A DNA stretch of 64,000 nt, taken from contig NZ_AP021879.1 of NCBI RefSeq assembly GCF_009689005.1, positions 5,985,724 through 6,049,723 on the forward strand, given 5' to 3'. The translations under genes and the position numbers were made by a program. Origin of the DNA: Desulfosarcina ovata subsp. ovata (GTDB lineage: Bacteria; Desulfobacterota; Desulfobacteria; Desulfobacterales; Desulfosarcinaceae). The first letter of the stretch is position 1; every line of letters begins with the position of its first letter. Below are positions 31,878 to 41,620 of this stretch, piece after piece. Under the pieces are notes generated by a model that had not been told where the DNA came from, ran no database searches, and was given only the letters and a program-made list of their open reading frames with translations.

Positions 31878-33935
31878 ATGACGGATGTATCAGGAAAGCA
31901 TATCTCAAAAATTGGCGTTGATTTGGGAGGTACGTTTACGGATTTATTTTCATATGATGCTGAAAATAAAACCCGATTGTGTGCAAAAGTTCCCTCTACG
32001 CCGGATGACTTCACAAGAGGGGTTTTAGGCGCAATTGAAGATTCGGGTGTCAATATAAATAAAATCGATTATTTCATTCATGGGACAACGATTGCTACCA
32101 ATGCGGCAATAGAAAAAACCTATGGAGTAACGCCTTTTATAACCACGAAAGGATTTAGGGATTTCATTTTAATTGGCAAATACCATAGAGAATCTCTTTT
32201 CGATCCTTACCAAAAAAAGCCTGAACCCCTCGTTAAAAGGCGACACATCTTTGAGATAACCGGGAGGTTGGACAGTAGCGGTAATGTCGTCGAGCCTCTT
32301 GATGCGCGGGAAATTGAATCTCTTGCCCAAAAAATAAGGGAAATGGGTGTTAGCAGTGTGGCTGTCGGTTTGCTTAATTCTTATGCAAATCCCAGTCACG
32401 AAGAAGAAGTCAAGGCCATTCTTGAAAAAAACATTCCGAATTTGTTCGTTTCATTGTCATCGACTATCCCGAAGTTTCGTGCTTTGGGACGATTCTCTAC
32501 CGCTATCATGCGAGCTTGTCTTCAGCCTGTGGTTAAAAAATATTTAGATAAACTGCATGAGCGTTTGAATGAAAAAGGTTTTCGCGGTCGTCTCATGATG
32601 GTTACCAACAACGGCGGAATGATCGACGCCAAACTGGCAATCGAAAGGCCGGAACTATTGCTAACGTCTGGTCCTGCCTCAGGTGTTAGCGCGGCCATGT
32701 TCATCTCGGAAAGTGTGGGTAACGATGATTTGATTACCATGGACATGGGCGGGACTAGCTGCGACGTATCAATCATTGAGAAAGGGCAACCGCTCATCAC
32801 CTCGGAATATGAGCTGTGTTTCGATCAGCCGGTAAATGTTCCTATGCTGGACATTCGAACCATAGGCGCAGGTGGTGGTAGTATTGCCTGGATCGACGAG
32901 GGGGGATCACTTCGGGTTGGGCCACGAAGCGCCAGCAGTTTTCCAGGACCGGCATGCTATGGAAGGGGAGGAAAACTGCCTACGGTAACCGATGCAAACA
33001 TAGTCCTTGGTCGGATCAACGATAGTCGGATATTCGGCAAGAAGATCCATCTTGATGTCGAAGCGAGTAAGAAGGCGCTAGAAAGTTTATCACCCAAAAC
33101 GGGCCTTGACCTGATCGAGATTGCGTCCGGTATCTTAACTATCGTAAATGAAAGTATGGCGGCGGCACTGAAGCTGGTTTCCCTTGACCGGGGGCGTGAC
33201 CCCAGGGAATTTTGCCTGGTAGCCTTTGGAGGCGCAGGAGCCTTGCATGCTCCGTTTTTAGCGCAAACAATGGGTGTTAAAAAGGTTGTTATCCCAGGAG
33301 ATTCCGGTATTTTTTCAGCCTTTGGCGCTGTTATCATGGATTTTAAACACGATTATGAAGAGACTTTCTATTCTCCCCTTAACGAAATCGATCTGAATAT
33401 ATTAAACAAAAGATATTATGAGCTCGATCAAAAATCACTTGATAGCATGGAGCTGCAAGGGATTGATAAAGAGAGAATTAAAATTTACCGCAGTTCACAA
33501 ATGAGATTTGTGGGACAGACATACGAAGTAGAGACATCTATTCCCAATGGAACAATCGAATCGCATGAACTGGAGACCATAACCAACAATTTTTACAACG
33601 AACATGAAAAAGAGTACGGTTTGGCTGATAGAAATTTGCCTGTTGCTTTTGTCAATTTACGATCGACCGTCATCGGTGAAGTGGACAGGCCGAATATCGA
33701 AATGTTGCACGCCAACAGAAAAATGACCGAAGAGGTACGGTTGGGAAGCCGAAGCGTCTATTTTGACGGGTCGGGCTTTATTGAAACTGAAGTATTTGAC
33801 AGGAGGATGTTGCCGGTTGAAACAAGAGTTAACGGGCCTGCTGTTATAGAGGATGAGGCGTCTACTACTATTGTTGCGCCCGGGATGACGGCACAAATTG
33901 ACGGATGCAAGAATATAATTATCAATTTAAACTGA
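31878..33935 (+). CDS. hyuA: Hydantoinase/oxoprolinase subunit A
   Basis: 685 residues, full length for HyuA. An actin-like ATPase fold: KIGVDLGGTFTDLFSYD at the start, HGTTIATNAAIEKTYG, TNNGGMIDAKLA, ITMDMGGTSCDVSII, RTIGAGGGSIAWID and ACYGRGGKLPTVTDANIVLGRI (read in part). FGGAGALHAPFLAQTMG closes the second half. The family couples ATP hydrolysis to opening cyclic amides (5-oxoproline, N-methylhydantoin) or to carboxylation (acetone and acetophenone carboxylases). It is followed after 25 bp by the B subunit. The ATG follows GATGAGGACGTGTT. Confidence 0.93.
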   Translation: MTDVSGKHISKIGVDLGGTFTDLFSYDAENKTRLCAKVPSTPDDFTRGVLGAIEDSGVNINKIDYFIHGTTIATNAAIEKTYGVTPFITTKGFRDFILIGKYHRESLFDPYQKKPEPLVKRRHIFEITGRLDSSGNVVEPLDAREIESLAQKIREMGVSSVAVGLLNSYANPSHEEEVKAILEKNIPNLFVSLSSTIPKFRALGRFSTAIMRACLQPVVKKYLDKLHERLNEKGFRGRLMMVTNNGGMIDAKLAIERPELLLTSGPASGVSAAMFISESVGNDDLITMDMGGTSCDVSIIEKGQPLITSEYELCFDQPVNVPMLDIRTIGAGGGSIAWIDEGGSLRVGPRSASSFPGPACYGRGGKLPTVTDANIVLGRINDSRIFGKKIHLDVEASKKALESLSPKTGLDLIEIASGILTIVNESMAAALKLVSLDRGRDPREFCLVAFGGAGALHAPFLAQTMGVKKVVIPGDSGIFSAFGAVIMDFKHDYEETFYSPLNEIDLNILNKRYYELDQKSLDSMELQGIDKERIKIYRSSQMRFVGQTYEVETSIPNGTIESHELETITNNFYNEHEKEYGLADRNLPVAFVNLRSTVIGEVDRPNIEMLHANRKMTEEVRLGSRSVYFDGSGFIETEVFDRRMLPVETRVNGPAVIEDEASTTIVAPGMTAQIDGCKNIIINLN

Positions 33936-33960
33936 TGACGCAAAGATAGATGAGGACAAA

Positions 33961-35730
33961 ATGAAAGAAAAATCTCCAGTCGATCCTATAACCTTTGAGG
34001 TTATTCGAAATCAGCTAGTGGCGATCTGCAACCAAATGGGTACAATTTTGCGGAAAACGTCCTATTCGCCGATTTTGTACGATATGATTGACTTTTCAAA
34101 TTCATTGCATTTCAAAAATGGTGATTTGATCAGCCAAGCGGACAATTGCCCAACTCATATTGGGGCGATGCACATCAGTACAAGAGAAGCAGTTAATGTT
34201 ATCGGGATAGATAATATAGCTGAAGGTGATATTATTATTTCGAATGACCCATACCAGGGGGGGACCCACATACCGGACATCATTTTTACAACGCCGATTT
34301 ACTACAATGGATCGATTGTCGGATTCGCTTCGAGCCGTGGCCACTGGATTGACCTTGGCGGGGCTGCGGCGGGAATCTCTTCCAGCAGTCGGCATCTTGT
34401 TGAAGATGGACTTGTTATCGTGCCAACTAAAATATATTCCAAGGGCGAACCGATTTCTTCAGTGATTAACTTCCTACGTGCAAACACACGTATGCCTCAG
34501 TGTGTTGATGGAGATATCAACGCTTTTCGAGCTACTCTTGCCGCTGGTGTGCTCGGCGTAAAGGGCATATTCGATCGCTATGGTGAAGATGTTTTTTACC
34601 AGACTGTTCAAAAATTATTTGACTACACCGAGACCCGGACACGAAACGCAATCAGGAGAATACCCAATGGTCAATACAGGGCCAGTGATGAAGTGGATTG
34701 CGATGGAATTTCGCCTGACTCAGTTCATATAGAAGTAAGTTTGACCATTAATGACGATGAAATTTTAATAGATTTCGAAGGGACCGGCCCTGTTAATAAA
34801 GGTTCTGTCAATTCGCCCATAGCTAATACATATTCGGCAGCTTATTACGCACTCAAATTTTTCCTGGATCCCGATGCTCCGCAAAACTCTGGGTATTACC
34901 GGCCAATTAAAATAAAGCTTCCCGAAGGAATTTGGATCAATGCAGCTTGGCCAGCTTCTACCCGGGCTTGCACTACTGCAGCCGGTGAGAAAATTGCGGA
35001 TGTGATATGGAAGGCTCTCGCCAAGGCCATACCAGAGCGTGTGAATGCTGCAAACTATGGAGTAAGTTCGGAATTCTTCGGAGGGTCTTATCCAAAAACT
35101 GGTGGATACTTTGTTTTTGGCGATTTGGCTCCAGGAGGATGGGGGGCAACTCCTGAATGTGATGGTATGAACGTAACATATAATAGAGATGGAAATTGCA
35201 TGGATTTGGCGCCCGAGACCGCTGAGCTCTTCTATCCGGTCTTTTGTGAGAGAAGAGAATTTATACCTGACTCTGGCGGAGCTGGTAAATATCGAGGGGG
35301 ATTAGGTATGAGACAGACTTGGAAAATCGTCGGATCAAAAGATGTAACCGTCTCCCAGATGATGACCGGAACCAAGACTGGTGCAAGTGGAATCAATATG
35401 GGCAAACCTGGAAGACCAGGGAAGTCCATACTCAACTATGGTGAAAAAAACGAAAGCGTGCTAGGGGGGCTAACCCCGGAAGGTGATTGGAAGATGAGCC
35501 TTTTTGGGAATTCACCCTTAAATGATGGCGACTCGTACACCTCGGAATCTCCGGGAGGAGGGGGGTGGGGTAATCCTCTTGATAGAGATGCGCAATCAGT
35601 GCTTGAAGACATACTTGACGGAATCGTGACTCCTGATAAGGCTAAAAATGAATATGGAGTAGTCCTAACAGAAGCAGGCGATGAAATAGATTACAAAAGA
35701 ACAACTGCGCTTAGGGAATCCATGAAATAA
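33961..35730 (+). CDS. hyuB: Hydantoinase/oxoprolinase subunit B
   Basis: 589 residues. Family blocks: PITFEVIRNQLVAICNQMG at the start, TSYSPILYDMIDFSNSL, GDIIISNDPYQGGTHIPDI, ASSRGHWIDLGGAA and the C-terminal PDSGGAGKYRGGLGM and SPGGGGWGNPL signatures. Partner of HyuA; together they form an ATP-dependent cyclic-amidase or carboxylase. The substrate could be a hydantoin, a lactam or an aromatic or aliphatic ketone; the sequence does not decide. Directly followed by a TRAP transporter, which probably imports the substrate. Confidence 0.93.
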   Translation: MKEKSPVDPITFEVIRNQLVAICNQMGTILRKTSYSPILYDMIDFSNSLHFKNGDLISQADNCPTHIGAMHISTREAVNVIGIDNIAEGDIIISNDPYQGGTHIPDIIFTTPIYYNGSIVGFASSRGHWIDLGGAAAGISSSSRHLVEDGLVIVPTKIYSKGEPISSVINFLRANTRMPQCVDGDINAFRATLAAGVLGVKGIFDRYGEDVFYQTVQKLFDYTETRTRNAIRRIPNGQYRASDEVDCDGISPDSVHIEVSLTINDDEILIDFEGTGPVNKGSVNSPIANTYSAAYYALKFFLDPDAPQNSGYYRPIKIKLPEGIWINAAWPASTRACTTAAGEKIADVIWKALAKAIPERVNAANYGVSSEFFGGSYPKTGGYFVFGDLAPGGWGATPECDGMNVTYNRDGNCMDLAPETAELFYPVFCERREFIPDSGGAGKYRGGLGMRQTWKIVGSKDVTVSQMMTGTKTGASGINMGKPGRPGKSILNYGEKNESVLGGLTPEGDWKMSLFGNSPLNDGDSYTSESPGGGGWGNPLDRDAQSVLEDILDGIVTPDKAKNEYGVVLTEAGDEIDYKRTTALRESMK

Positions 35731-35818
35731 AATTTGTAATAGGTTGAGGGCTCGTTTTGCACTTAGGTGTTTATTTACCAGATTAGAGGATATTCTATTA
35801 TTAAAAAGGAGGAAGCAA

Positions 35819-36862
35819 ATGAAAACCGGTCTAAAATTGGTCCTGCTGACGGTCATTTTAACGGTAGCCTTGGGCGCGATAGCTTATGCCAAGGAAGAAT
35901 TTTTCATCAAGATAGCACACACACACGGGCCGGGAACAGATCCTGAACACTATGCCCATACACCACTACAGTGTTTCGTTAAGGATATTGAACAAGCCAC
36001 CAACGGCCGTATCAAGGCTAAGATCTATTGGAACCATGCCTTGGGTAAACCCGAGAAGGTCATGAACCTTCTTCGTAGCGGTATGGTTGAAATGCAAGCC
36101 TTTGCCGATGGACAGGCCGCACCCTACTATAAAGATATACAAGCGATTGGCATTCCCTATCTCTTCCCGAACCGGGAGGTCTGCTATGAAGTCCTGGATG
36201 GGCCGGTTATTGAGAAATTTAATGAAAAAATGGGCAGGGAATGTGGAATCAGGCCCATAGCCTGGGGCGAAAACGGGGGATACCGCCATTTCTCGTCGAA
36301 TAAGCTGATGAAGACCGCCGCTGATCTGAAGGGCTTGAAAATGCGGACGATGACCCATCCGGTTCACATGGAAATGGTACGCCTGCTTGGCATGTCGCCT
36401 ACACCGATTTCTTATGCCGATCTTTATACAGCCCTGCAAACCGGCGTTGTTGACGGTCAGGAAAACTCAATTAGTACCGTTAAAATGGCCAAGCTGGACG
36501 AGGTCCAGAAGTACATCATCCTGGACGGTCACATGTATGCGCCGTGGGTTTGGTTCTATAGCCAGAAATTCCTCGATAAACTGCCCGACGACCTGCGACA
36601 GATACTATTCAGAGAAGTGCGTAAGGCAGTGGCGCTTAACCGGGAAATATCGCAGAGAAACGAAAAAAAAGATCTTGAATATCTTGAAAAAAAGGGTGTT
36701 ACGATCATCGAGCCGACACCAGAAGCCAAGGCGGAAATCAAAAAGCTTACGCAAGGGCCGATTGTTGCGATGCTTAAGAAAAATTATGACCCGCAACTCG
36801 TCGACGATCTGCTGGAAGCTGTAAAAGAGGCCGAGGCAAAGCAGGCCGCGGGGAAACTTTAA
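35819..36862 (+). CDS. dctP: TRAP transporter solute-binding protein (DctP family)
   Basis: 347 residues. ATG at 35819 follows AAAGGAGGAAGCAA. A Sec signal peptide (LKLVLLTVILTVALGAIAYA) ends about residue 23. Then the DctP fold: KIAHTHGPGTDPEHYAH, GRIKAKIYWNHALGKPEKVM, GIPYLFPNREVCYEVLDG, LKGLKMRTMTHPVHMEM with the conserved Arg that binds the ligand carboxylate, and LYTALQTGVVDGQENS. It captures a carboxylate-bearing solute in the periplasm for the DctQ/DctM pair that follows. Confidence 0.93.
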   Translation: MKTGLKLVLLTVILTVALGAIAYAKEEFFIKIAHTHGPGTDPEHYAHTPLQCFVKDIEQATNGRIKAKIYWNHALGKPEKVMNLLRSGMVEMQAFADGQAAPYYKDIQAIGIPYLFPNREVCYEVLDGPVIEKFNEKMGRECGIRPIAWGENGGYRHFSSNKLMKTAADLKGLKMRTMTHPVHMEMVRLLGMSPTPISYADLYTALQTGVVDGQENSISTVKMAKLDEVQKYIILDGHMYAPWVWFYSQKFLDKLPDDLRQILFREVRKAVALNREISQRNEKKDLEYLEKKGVTIIEPTPEAKAEIKKLTQGPIVAMLKKNYDPQLVDDLLEAVKEAEAKQAAGKL

Positions 36863-36936
36863 AAAAGTAACCGTTATAAAGGAGCGCAGAATTTAAAGTA
36901 CTCTGCGCTCTTTAGACTATGTTAGGGGAGATAGCA

Positions 36937-37470
36937 ATGCGCAAAACATTACTTGCAGTATGCCGAGTGATTACGATCATACAAGTTTTGCTTATGACGT
37001 TGATGTTGGTTGTCATGAACGCTCTTGTATTAACACGATATTTATTTGACTATTCAGCGCCTTGGACTGAAGAGGTGACATGCTATTCGATGGTATGGAT
37101 GGTCATGCTTGGGGCTGGCGTGTTGACGCTGTTCAACGATCATATTGGTTGGTATATGCTTGTTGAAAGCTTGTCGCCACCAGTTCGTTACTGGCAACGT
37201 TTGTTCGCACAGACGTTGGCCTTCAGTGTGGGAGTAATAGTGACTTGGACCGGGTTCAATTTTGCCTTAAGCATGAGAAGTGTCGAGGCTCCAGCATTAC
37301 AAATCAACCAAATGGGGCCAGCCCTTGCAGTCCCTATCGGTGCAGTATTAATTACGCTATTTTCCGGTTTGAGGATCGCATTGTTAATCGCAGAAAAGGT
37401 TGGAGGCAAAAAAATCGAGTTGGTGAGTCAGGCCGAATTCATGGATTCTTCGTTTAAGCCGGCAAAATGA
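36937..37470 (+). CDS. dctQ: TRAP transporter small membrane subunit (DctQ family)
   Basis: 177 residues from MRKTLLAVCRVITIIQVLLM; ATG at 36937 follows GGGGAGATAGCA. Four hydrophobic segments (ITIIQVLLMTLMLVVMNALV, YSMVWMVMLGAGVLTL, FAQTLAFSVGVIVTWTGF, VPIGAVLITLFSGLRIALL) and the DctQ block LFDYSAPWTEEVTCYSMVW. Needed with DctM for sodium-driven uptake. It is 74 bp after dctP; a short inverted pair rich in AG/CT (AGGAGCGCAGAATTT and ACTCTGCGCTCTTT) at 36881-36912 could form an intergenic hairpin. Confidence 0.88.
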   Translation: MRKTLLAVCRVITIIQVLLMTLMLVVMNALVLTRYLFDYSAPWTEEVTCYSMVWMVMLGAGVLTLFNDHIGWYMLVESLSPPVRYWQRLFAQTLAFSVGVIVTWTGFNFALSMRSVEAPALQINQMGPALAVPIGAVLITLFSGLRIALLIAEKVGGKKIELVSQAEFMDSSFKPAK

Positions 37471-37512
37471 TATAAATAATCCTAATCTTCACCGGAAGGA
37501 GGAAATAATTTA

Positions 37513-38799
37513 ATGTCAATCGAATGGGTTCTACTTGTTTTTTTCGCTTTACTCCTGGCCGGTGTGCCAATGGCTTTTACAATGATCGCTGTTTCTTCAC
37601 TTTATTTCGCTCTTTCGCCGGTTCCTGGTTTCATTTTTTTAATTCCAGAAAAAATTTTCGAAGCCTTAGACTACATCGTTATGACTGCGATTCCGTTCTT
37701 TCTTCTTGCGGGCGACTTGATGAACCGCTCGGGAATGGCTGAACAATTGATGAGCTTTTCCAATCTTGTCATTGGGGGGGTGCGTTCAGGCTTGGCACAG
37801 GTGAATGTTATGGCAAGCCTCTTGTTCTCAGGTCTTACTGGCGTTGCAGTCGGAGACATTGCGGCGCTCGGGAAGGTCGAAGTGACAATGATGGAAAAAA
37901 GCGGTTATCCGCGTGCCTTTGCGGCTGCTGTTACCATTGCGTCATCTCTTATTGGCCCGATTATCCCTCCAAGCGGTATTATAATTCTTTATGCTGCGGT
38001 CATGGATGTATCCATAGGTGGCATGTTCTTGGCTGCTTTGTTTCCCGGGTTGTTGATGGCACTCGCCGATATGCTGATAATCGCTCTGCAAGCCAAGCCA
38101 CGAAATTTTCCGAAATCCGATGTGGCACGCGCCCTTCCGGATTTGGCGAGAGGTTTGAAGGTTGCGTTTCTGGCTATTATGATGCCATTTATTCTGATTG
38201 GCGGCATTGTCAGTGGCCTCATGACGCCAACGGAAGCGGCGGCCGTCTCAGTCTTATATGCCTTATTCGTAGGCGGGGTGCTCTATCGTGCCCTAACCTT
38301 AAGAAAGATCATTAGAATTTTTGCAAACTCCACCTATGAGTCCGCTCGTCTTTTATTCTTACTCGCCGGAGCTATGACGATGAGTTGGATTTTTGCACTT
38401 GAGAATTTATCAGAGATGGCACAAGCATTTTTTGCCGGGCTCAATGCATCGCCAATTGTGATTATATTTCTAATAAACATGATGTTTATCGTCTTTGGCA
38501 CGATCATGGAACCGTGTATAGCACTCATCCTGTTCGCACCCATAGTTGGGCCAGTAGCCTACTCCATCGGCGTGACACCATATCAGTTGGGAATCATGCT
38601 TATTATGAATGTGACAGTGGGTTTGGCGACGCCGCCTGTGGGGGCTGTTTTGTTTGCAATGGCCAGCATAGTGAACGTGAAAATTACCTCATTGATACGA
38701 GAAATGCTTCCCTTTCTTGCGATTAAGTTTGTTCTCCTGCTTATTATAGGTCTCGTCCCACCACTAACAACGTTTATTCCTCGGTTGTTTGGTTTGTGA
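37513..38799 (+). CDS. dctM: TRAP transporter large permease (DctM family)
   Basis: 428 residues, about 12 hydrophobic segments. Family blocks: MTAIPFFLLAGDLMNRSGMAEQL, LTGVAVGDIAALGKVEVTMMEKSGYPRAFAAAVT (quoted in parts), IGPIIPPSGIIILYAAVMDVSIG, LMTPTEAAAVSVLYAL and NVTVGLATPPVGAVLFAMASI. It is the ion-coupled channel of the transporter. The ATG follows GGAAGGAGGAAATAATTTA. It is the last gene of the plus-strand block that starts at 27464. Confidence 0.95.
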   Translation: MSIEWVLLVFFALLLAGVPMAFTMIAVSSLYFALSPVPGFIFLIPEKIFEALDYIVMTAIPFFLLAGDLMNRSGMAEQLMSFSNLVIGGVRSGLAQVNVMASLLFSGLTGVAVGDIAALGKVEVTMMEKSGYPRAFAAAVTIASSLIGPIIPPSGIIILYAAVMDVSIGGMFLAALFPGLLMALADMLIIALQAKPRNFPKSDVARALPDLARGLKVAFLAIMMPFILIGGIVSGLMTPTEAAAVSVLYALFVGGVLYRALTLRKIIRIFANSTYESARLLFLLAGAMTMSWIFALENLSEMAQAFFAGLNASPIVIIFLINMMFIVFGTIMEPCIALILFAPIVGPVAYSIGVTPYQLGIMLIMNVTVGLATPPVGAVLFAMASIVNVKITSLIREMLPFLAIKFVLLLIIGLVPPLTTFIPRLFGL

Positions 38800-39199
38800 G
38801 CAAAGACCTGATGGGTATGCCCAACTCAAGAGTGGCTAATCACTTTAACGTTCATGGTGCTGAGCAAAACAAAATTATTTTGACAGATGAAAAGAGATCG
38901 TTTCAGATAAAGACATTATCTTAGAAAAGTACTCCTCGAAGGTCGCGACCAACGCGGATCAATCCGGAAGATCGAGGTAACGTCTTATTATACTAAGAAG
39001 AATCGGTTCAACCGCTGATACCCAATGTGATGCAGGTAGTCAAAGCTATCTTGAAAATGCCTATCACCTCCGGAGAAAGAATTTATACCCGTTTGTGATG
39101 TTCAGGCGGTTAACGGAAGGTATCAGGTTCATGATCTTCCAAGAACAGTGAAGCAGCCCTATAGATCATAAGCAGTTTAAAAATGAAAAAGAGATTCGT
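38800..39199. other. 400 bp without a gene
   Basis: No ORF with family resemblance, no clear terminator and no repeat except a weak AGTG-CACT stem near 38832. The end holds short coding-like text (VNGRYQVHDLPRT) that I could not assign. The next gene starts a block with a higher GC content. Confidence 0.45.
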
Positions 39200-40582
39200 A
39201 TGGAAAAAACAGATGTAATGATTGTAGGTGGCTCTGTCGCCGGTCTAATGGCTGGCGTGACCGTCAAACAACGGTACCATCAGAAAAAAAAAGTAACCAT
39301 TACGCGTCAGGTTAGCAAAACGCCGGTGCCTTGCGGTATTCCATATATTTACGGAACATTGGGGGCGGTCGAACAAAACCTTGTGTCAGACGAAGGCTTC
39401 ATCAATCAAGGCATAGACATGCGAACGGAAGCCGTGACATCAATTGACAGGGAGAACAAAACCGTCGCGCTGGCTGACGGCACCCGTATTGCCTACGACA
39501 AGCTGATTCTGGCAACCGGCTCCCAGCCGGCAATGCCGCCGATCCCCGGGATTCAAACCGGCAACGTCTTCAGCATTAAAAAAGACCCCGAGTATCTCCA
39601 AACGATCCAGAACGTTCTTGAATCCTCACGGCATGTGGTCGTTATTGGCGGCGGTTTCATCGGCGTGGAAATGGCCGAGCAAATCGCCAAGATGAACCTG
39701 GCCAAATGCAATTTGGGGGCAGTCACGGTCAGCTTGGTCGAAATGCTGCCCCACTGCTTGATGCTGGCGTGCGAACAGGAGTTTTGCAGCGATGCCGAAA
39801 GCGAGCTGCGCCGCCTTGGGGTAAATATAATGACCCATACCCAGGTCAAGGCCATCCAAGGTGATGGCAAGGTTACCGGCGTTCAACTGGCGTCGGGGGA
39901 GACGATTCCGGCGGATGCCGTTGTTGTCGGAATAGGCGTTACGCCCAATATCGATCTGGCCCGGCAGATCGGGCTGGAAACCGATCCGCGCAAGGGCATC
40001 AACGTGGATTCCTATCTGCGCACCAACGATCCAGATATCTTTGCTGCTGGCGATTGTGCCGCCAAGTTCTCTTTTTTCGACGGTCAGCCCACGGGCATTC
40101 GGCTGGCTTCGGTGGCATGCAGCGAAGGCATGATCGCTGCCAGCAACCTGTACCGTCCCCTTCGCCAAAGCATGGGAACCGTTGGGGCTTTTGGGACCAT
40201 GGTGGGAGATATCGCCATCGGGGCTGCGGGCCTGACCACAAACGCTGCCACCGCCGCCAACATTGCCTATGTGGTCGGGGAGGCGGCTTTCCCCAACCGC
40301 CATCCGGGCTGCCTGCCAGGTTGCATCACAGACATGAAGGCCAAGCTTCTGTTCAACGGAGACACAGGCAAAATCATTGGCGGCCACGTGCGTGGCGGTC
40401 AGTCCACTGCCGATATGGTTAACATCCTTGCCACCGCCATTCAAAGTGGGCTCACGGCCGAAGATCTGGCCACCATGCAGTATGCCACGCATCCGCTTAT
40501 GACAGCCTCCCCCATGCGGTATCACGTCATGTGGGCCGCCGAAAATGCGACGATCAAGCTAAATGCAAACCGGTCTTCATGA
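39200..40582 (+). CDS. CoA-disulfide reductase/NADH oxidase-like flavoprotein
   Basis: 460 residues, the length of class III pyridine nucleotide-disulfide oxidoreductases. FAD-binding VGGSVAGLMAGVT at the start, the redox Cys in PVPCGIPYIYG (the single-Cys motif of CoA-disulfide reductase, NADH oxidase and related enzymes), LILATGSQPAMPP, the NAD(P)-binding VVVIGGGFIGVEMAEQIA and the FAD-contact DPDIFAAGDCAA. Compared with typical CoADR there are extra residues around NLAKCNLGAVTVS. It may reduce CoA disulfide, polysulfide or oxygen. Followed after 54 bp by a D-2-hydroxyacid dehydrogenase gene. Confidence 0.85.
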   Translation: MEKTDVMIVGGSVAGLMAGVTVKQRYHQKKKVTITRQVSKTPVPCGIPYIYGTLGAVEQNLVSDEGFINQGIDMRTEAVTSIDRENKTVALADGTRIAYDKLILATGSQPAMPPIPGIQTGNVFSIKKDPEYLQTIQNVLESSRHVVVIGGGFIGVEMAEQIAKMNLAKCNLGAVTVSLVEMLPHCLMLACEQEFCSDAESELRRLGVNIMTHTQVKAIQGDGKVTGVQLASGETIPADAVVVGIGVTPNIDLARQIGLETDPRKGINVDSYLRTNDPDIFAAGDCAAKFSFFDGQPTGIRLASVACSEGMIAASNLYRPLRQSMGTVGAFGTMVGDIAIGAAGLTTNAATAANIAYVVGEAAFPNRHPGCLPGCITDMKAKLLFNGDTGKIIGGHVRGGQSTADMVNILATAIQSGLTAEDLATMQYATHPLMTASPMRYHVMWAAENATIKLNANRSS

Positions 40583-40636
40583 TCAGACGGATTCGTATAT
40601 GAGACATATCAAGATTTAAACAAGCGAAATCCAGGC

Positions 40637-41620
40637 ATGCGCAAAACCATTCTTTTAATTGAGCCAACAATCATTCCCGAGGGGGTCATCCGATCTCTAA
40701 TGGATCGACATCGGGTTATGGTGGCGCCCGATGGGAAGACGGAAACCCTGATCCAATGGATCCGCAAACATCAGGCCAACGCCGTTATTCCAAATCTTGA
40801 GCTGATCGAAGGCCGGGTTATCGAGGCCTGTCCGAGCCTGGAGGTGATTGGCCAGCCGGGTGTGGGAACCGACAATATTGATGTGGTGGCGTGTACCGAA
40901 CACGGCATCCCGGTTGTTCACGCTCCCGCAGGCAATGCGGTTTCCGTAGCCGAGCATACAATGATGTTTATTTTGGCCTTGAGTCGAGATTTGACGGCAT
41001 GGGATTCCAGGGTTAGGCAGAACATCTGGCAGCTAAAGAATTCATTTCTCCCGTTCGAAATCCGGAATAAGGTCCTGTTCATCATCGGGATGGGCAGAAG
41101 CGGACGCGAAGTTGCCAGGCTGGCCCTGGCTTTTGGGATGCGCGTCATGGGGTATCGCAGGCATCCATCCCCGGAAGTGGAGAATTTTGGGGCCCAAATA
41201 ACAGACAGCTTGTCTGACGGGTTATCTAATGCGGATTTTGTGTCTTTGCATGTTCCCTTGAATGCTCAAACTCACCACATGATTTCCGTCGATGAACTCG
41301 CTTGCATGAAAAAAAGTGCCTTTATGATCAATGTGAGTAGGGGCCAAGTTGTTGACCCGGACGCCCTCTATCACGCTTTACACAGCCATGTCATTGCCGG
41401 TGCGGCCTTGGATGTGATGGATCAGGAGCCACCTGCGGCAAATCATCCGCTATTTGGCCTCGATAATCTCGTTCTCACACCGCACATTGCCGGTAATACC
41501 CACGAGGCTACAAAAAGATGTGTAATGACGGTCGTAGAAGAAGTTGACAAGGTGTTGTGCGCCAAACCGCCACGATACATCGTCAACCCTGAAGCCTTGA
41601 ACCGCAAAACATTGCAATAA
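40637..41620 (+). CDS. D-isomer-specific 2-hydroxyacid dehydrogenase
   Basis: 327 residues. N-terminal catalytic lobe to about residue 100, then the NAD-binding domain with VLFIIGMGRSGREVARLA. Catalytic residues: Arg in INVSRGQVVDPDAL, Glu in MDQEPPA, His in TPHIAGNTHEA. The pattern LEVIGQPGVGTDNIDVVACTEHGIPVVHAP is that of the SerA/glyoxylate reductase group. It interconverts a 2-oxoacid and a D-hydroxyacid with NAD(P)H; the substrate is open. It shares strand and spacing with the flavoprotein gene upstream, so they are probably one transcript. A strong hairpin repeat follows at 41670. Confidence 0.9.
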   Translation: MRKTILLIEPTIIPEGVIRSLMDRHRVMVAPDGKTETLIQWIRKHQANAVIPNLELIEGRVIEACPSLEVIGQPGVGTDNIDVVACTEHGIPVVHAPAGNAVSVAEHTMMFILALSRDLTAWDSRVRQNIWQLKNSFLPFEIRNKVLFIIGMGRSGREVARLALAFGMRVMGYRRHPSPEVENFGAQITDSLSDGLSNADFVSLHVPLNAQTHHMISVDELACMKKSAFMINVSRGQVVDPDALYHALHSHVIAGAALDVMDQEPPAANHPLFGLDNLVLTPHIAGNTHEATKRCVMTVVEEVDKVLCAKPPRYIVNPEALNRKTLQ

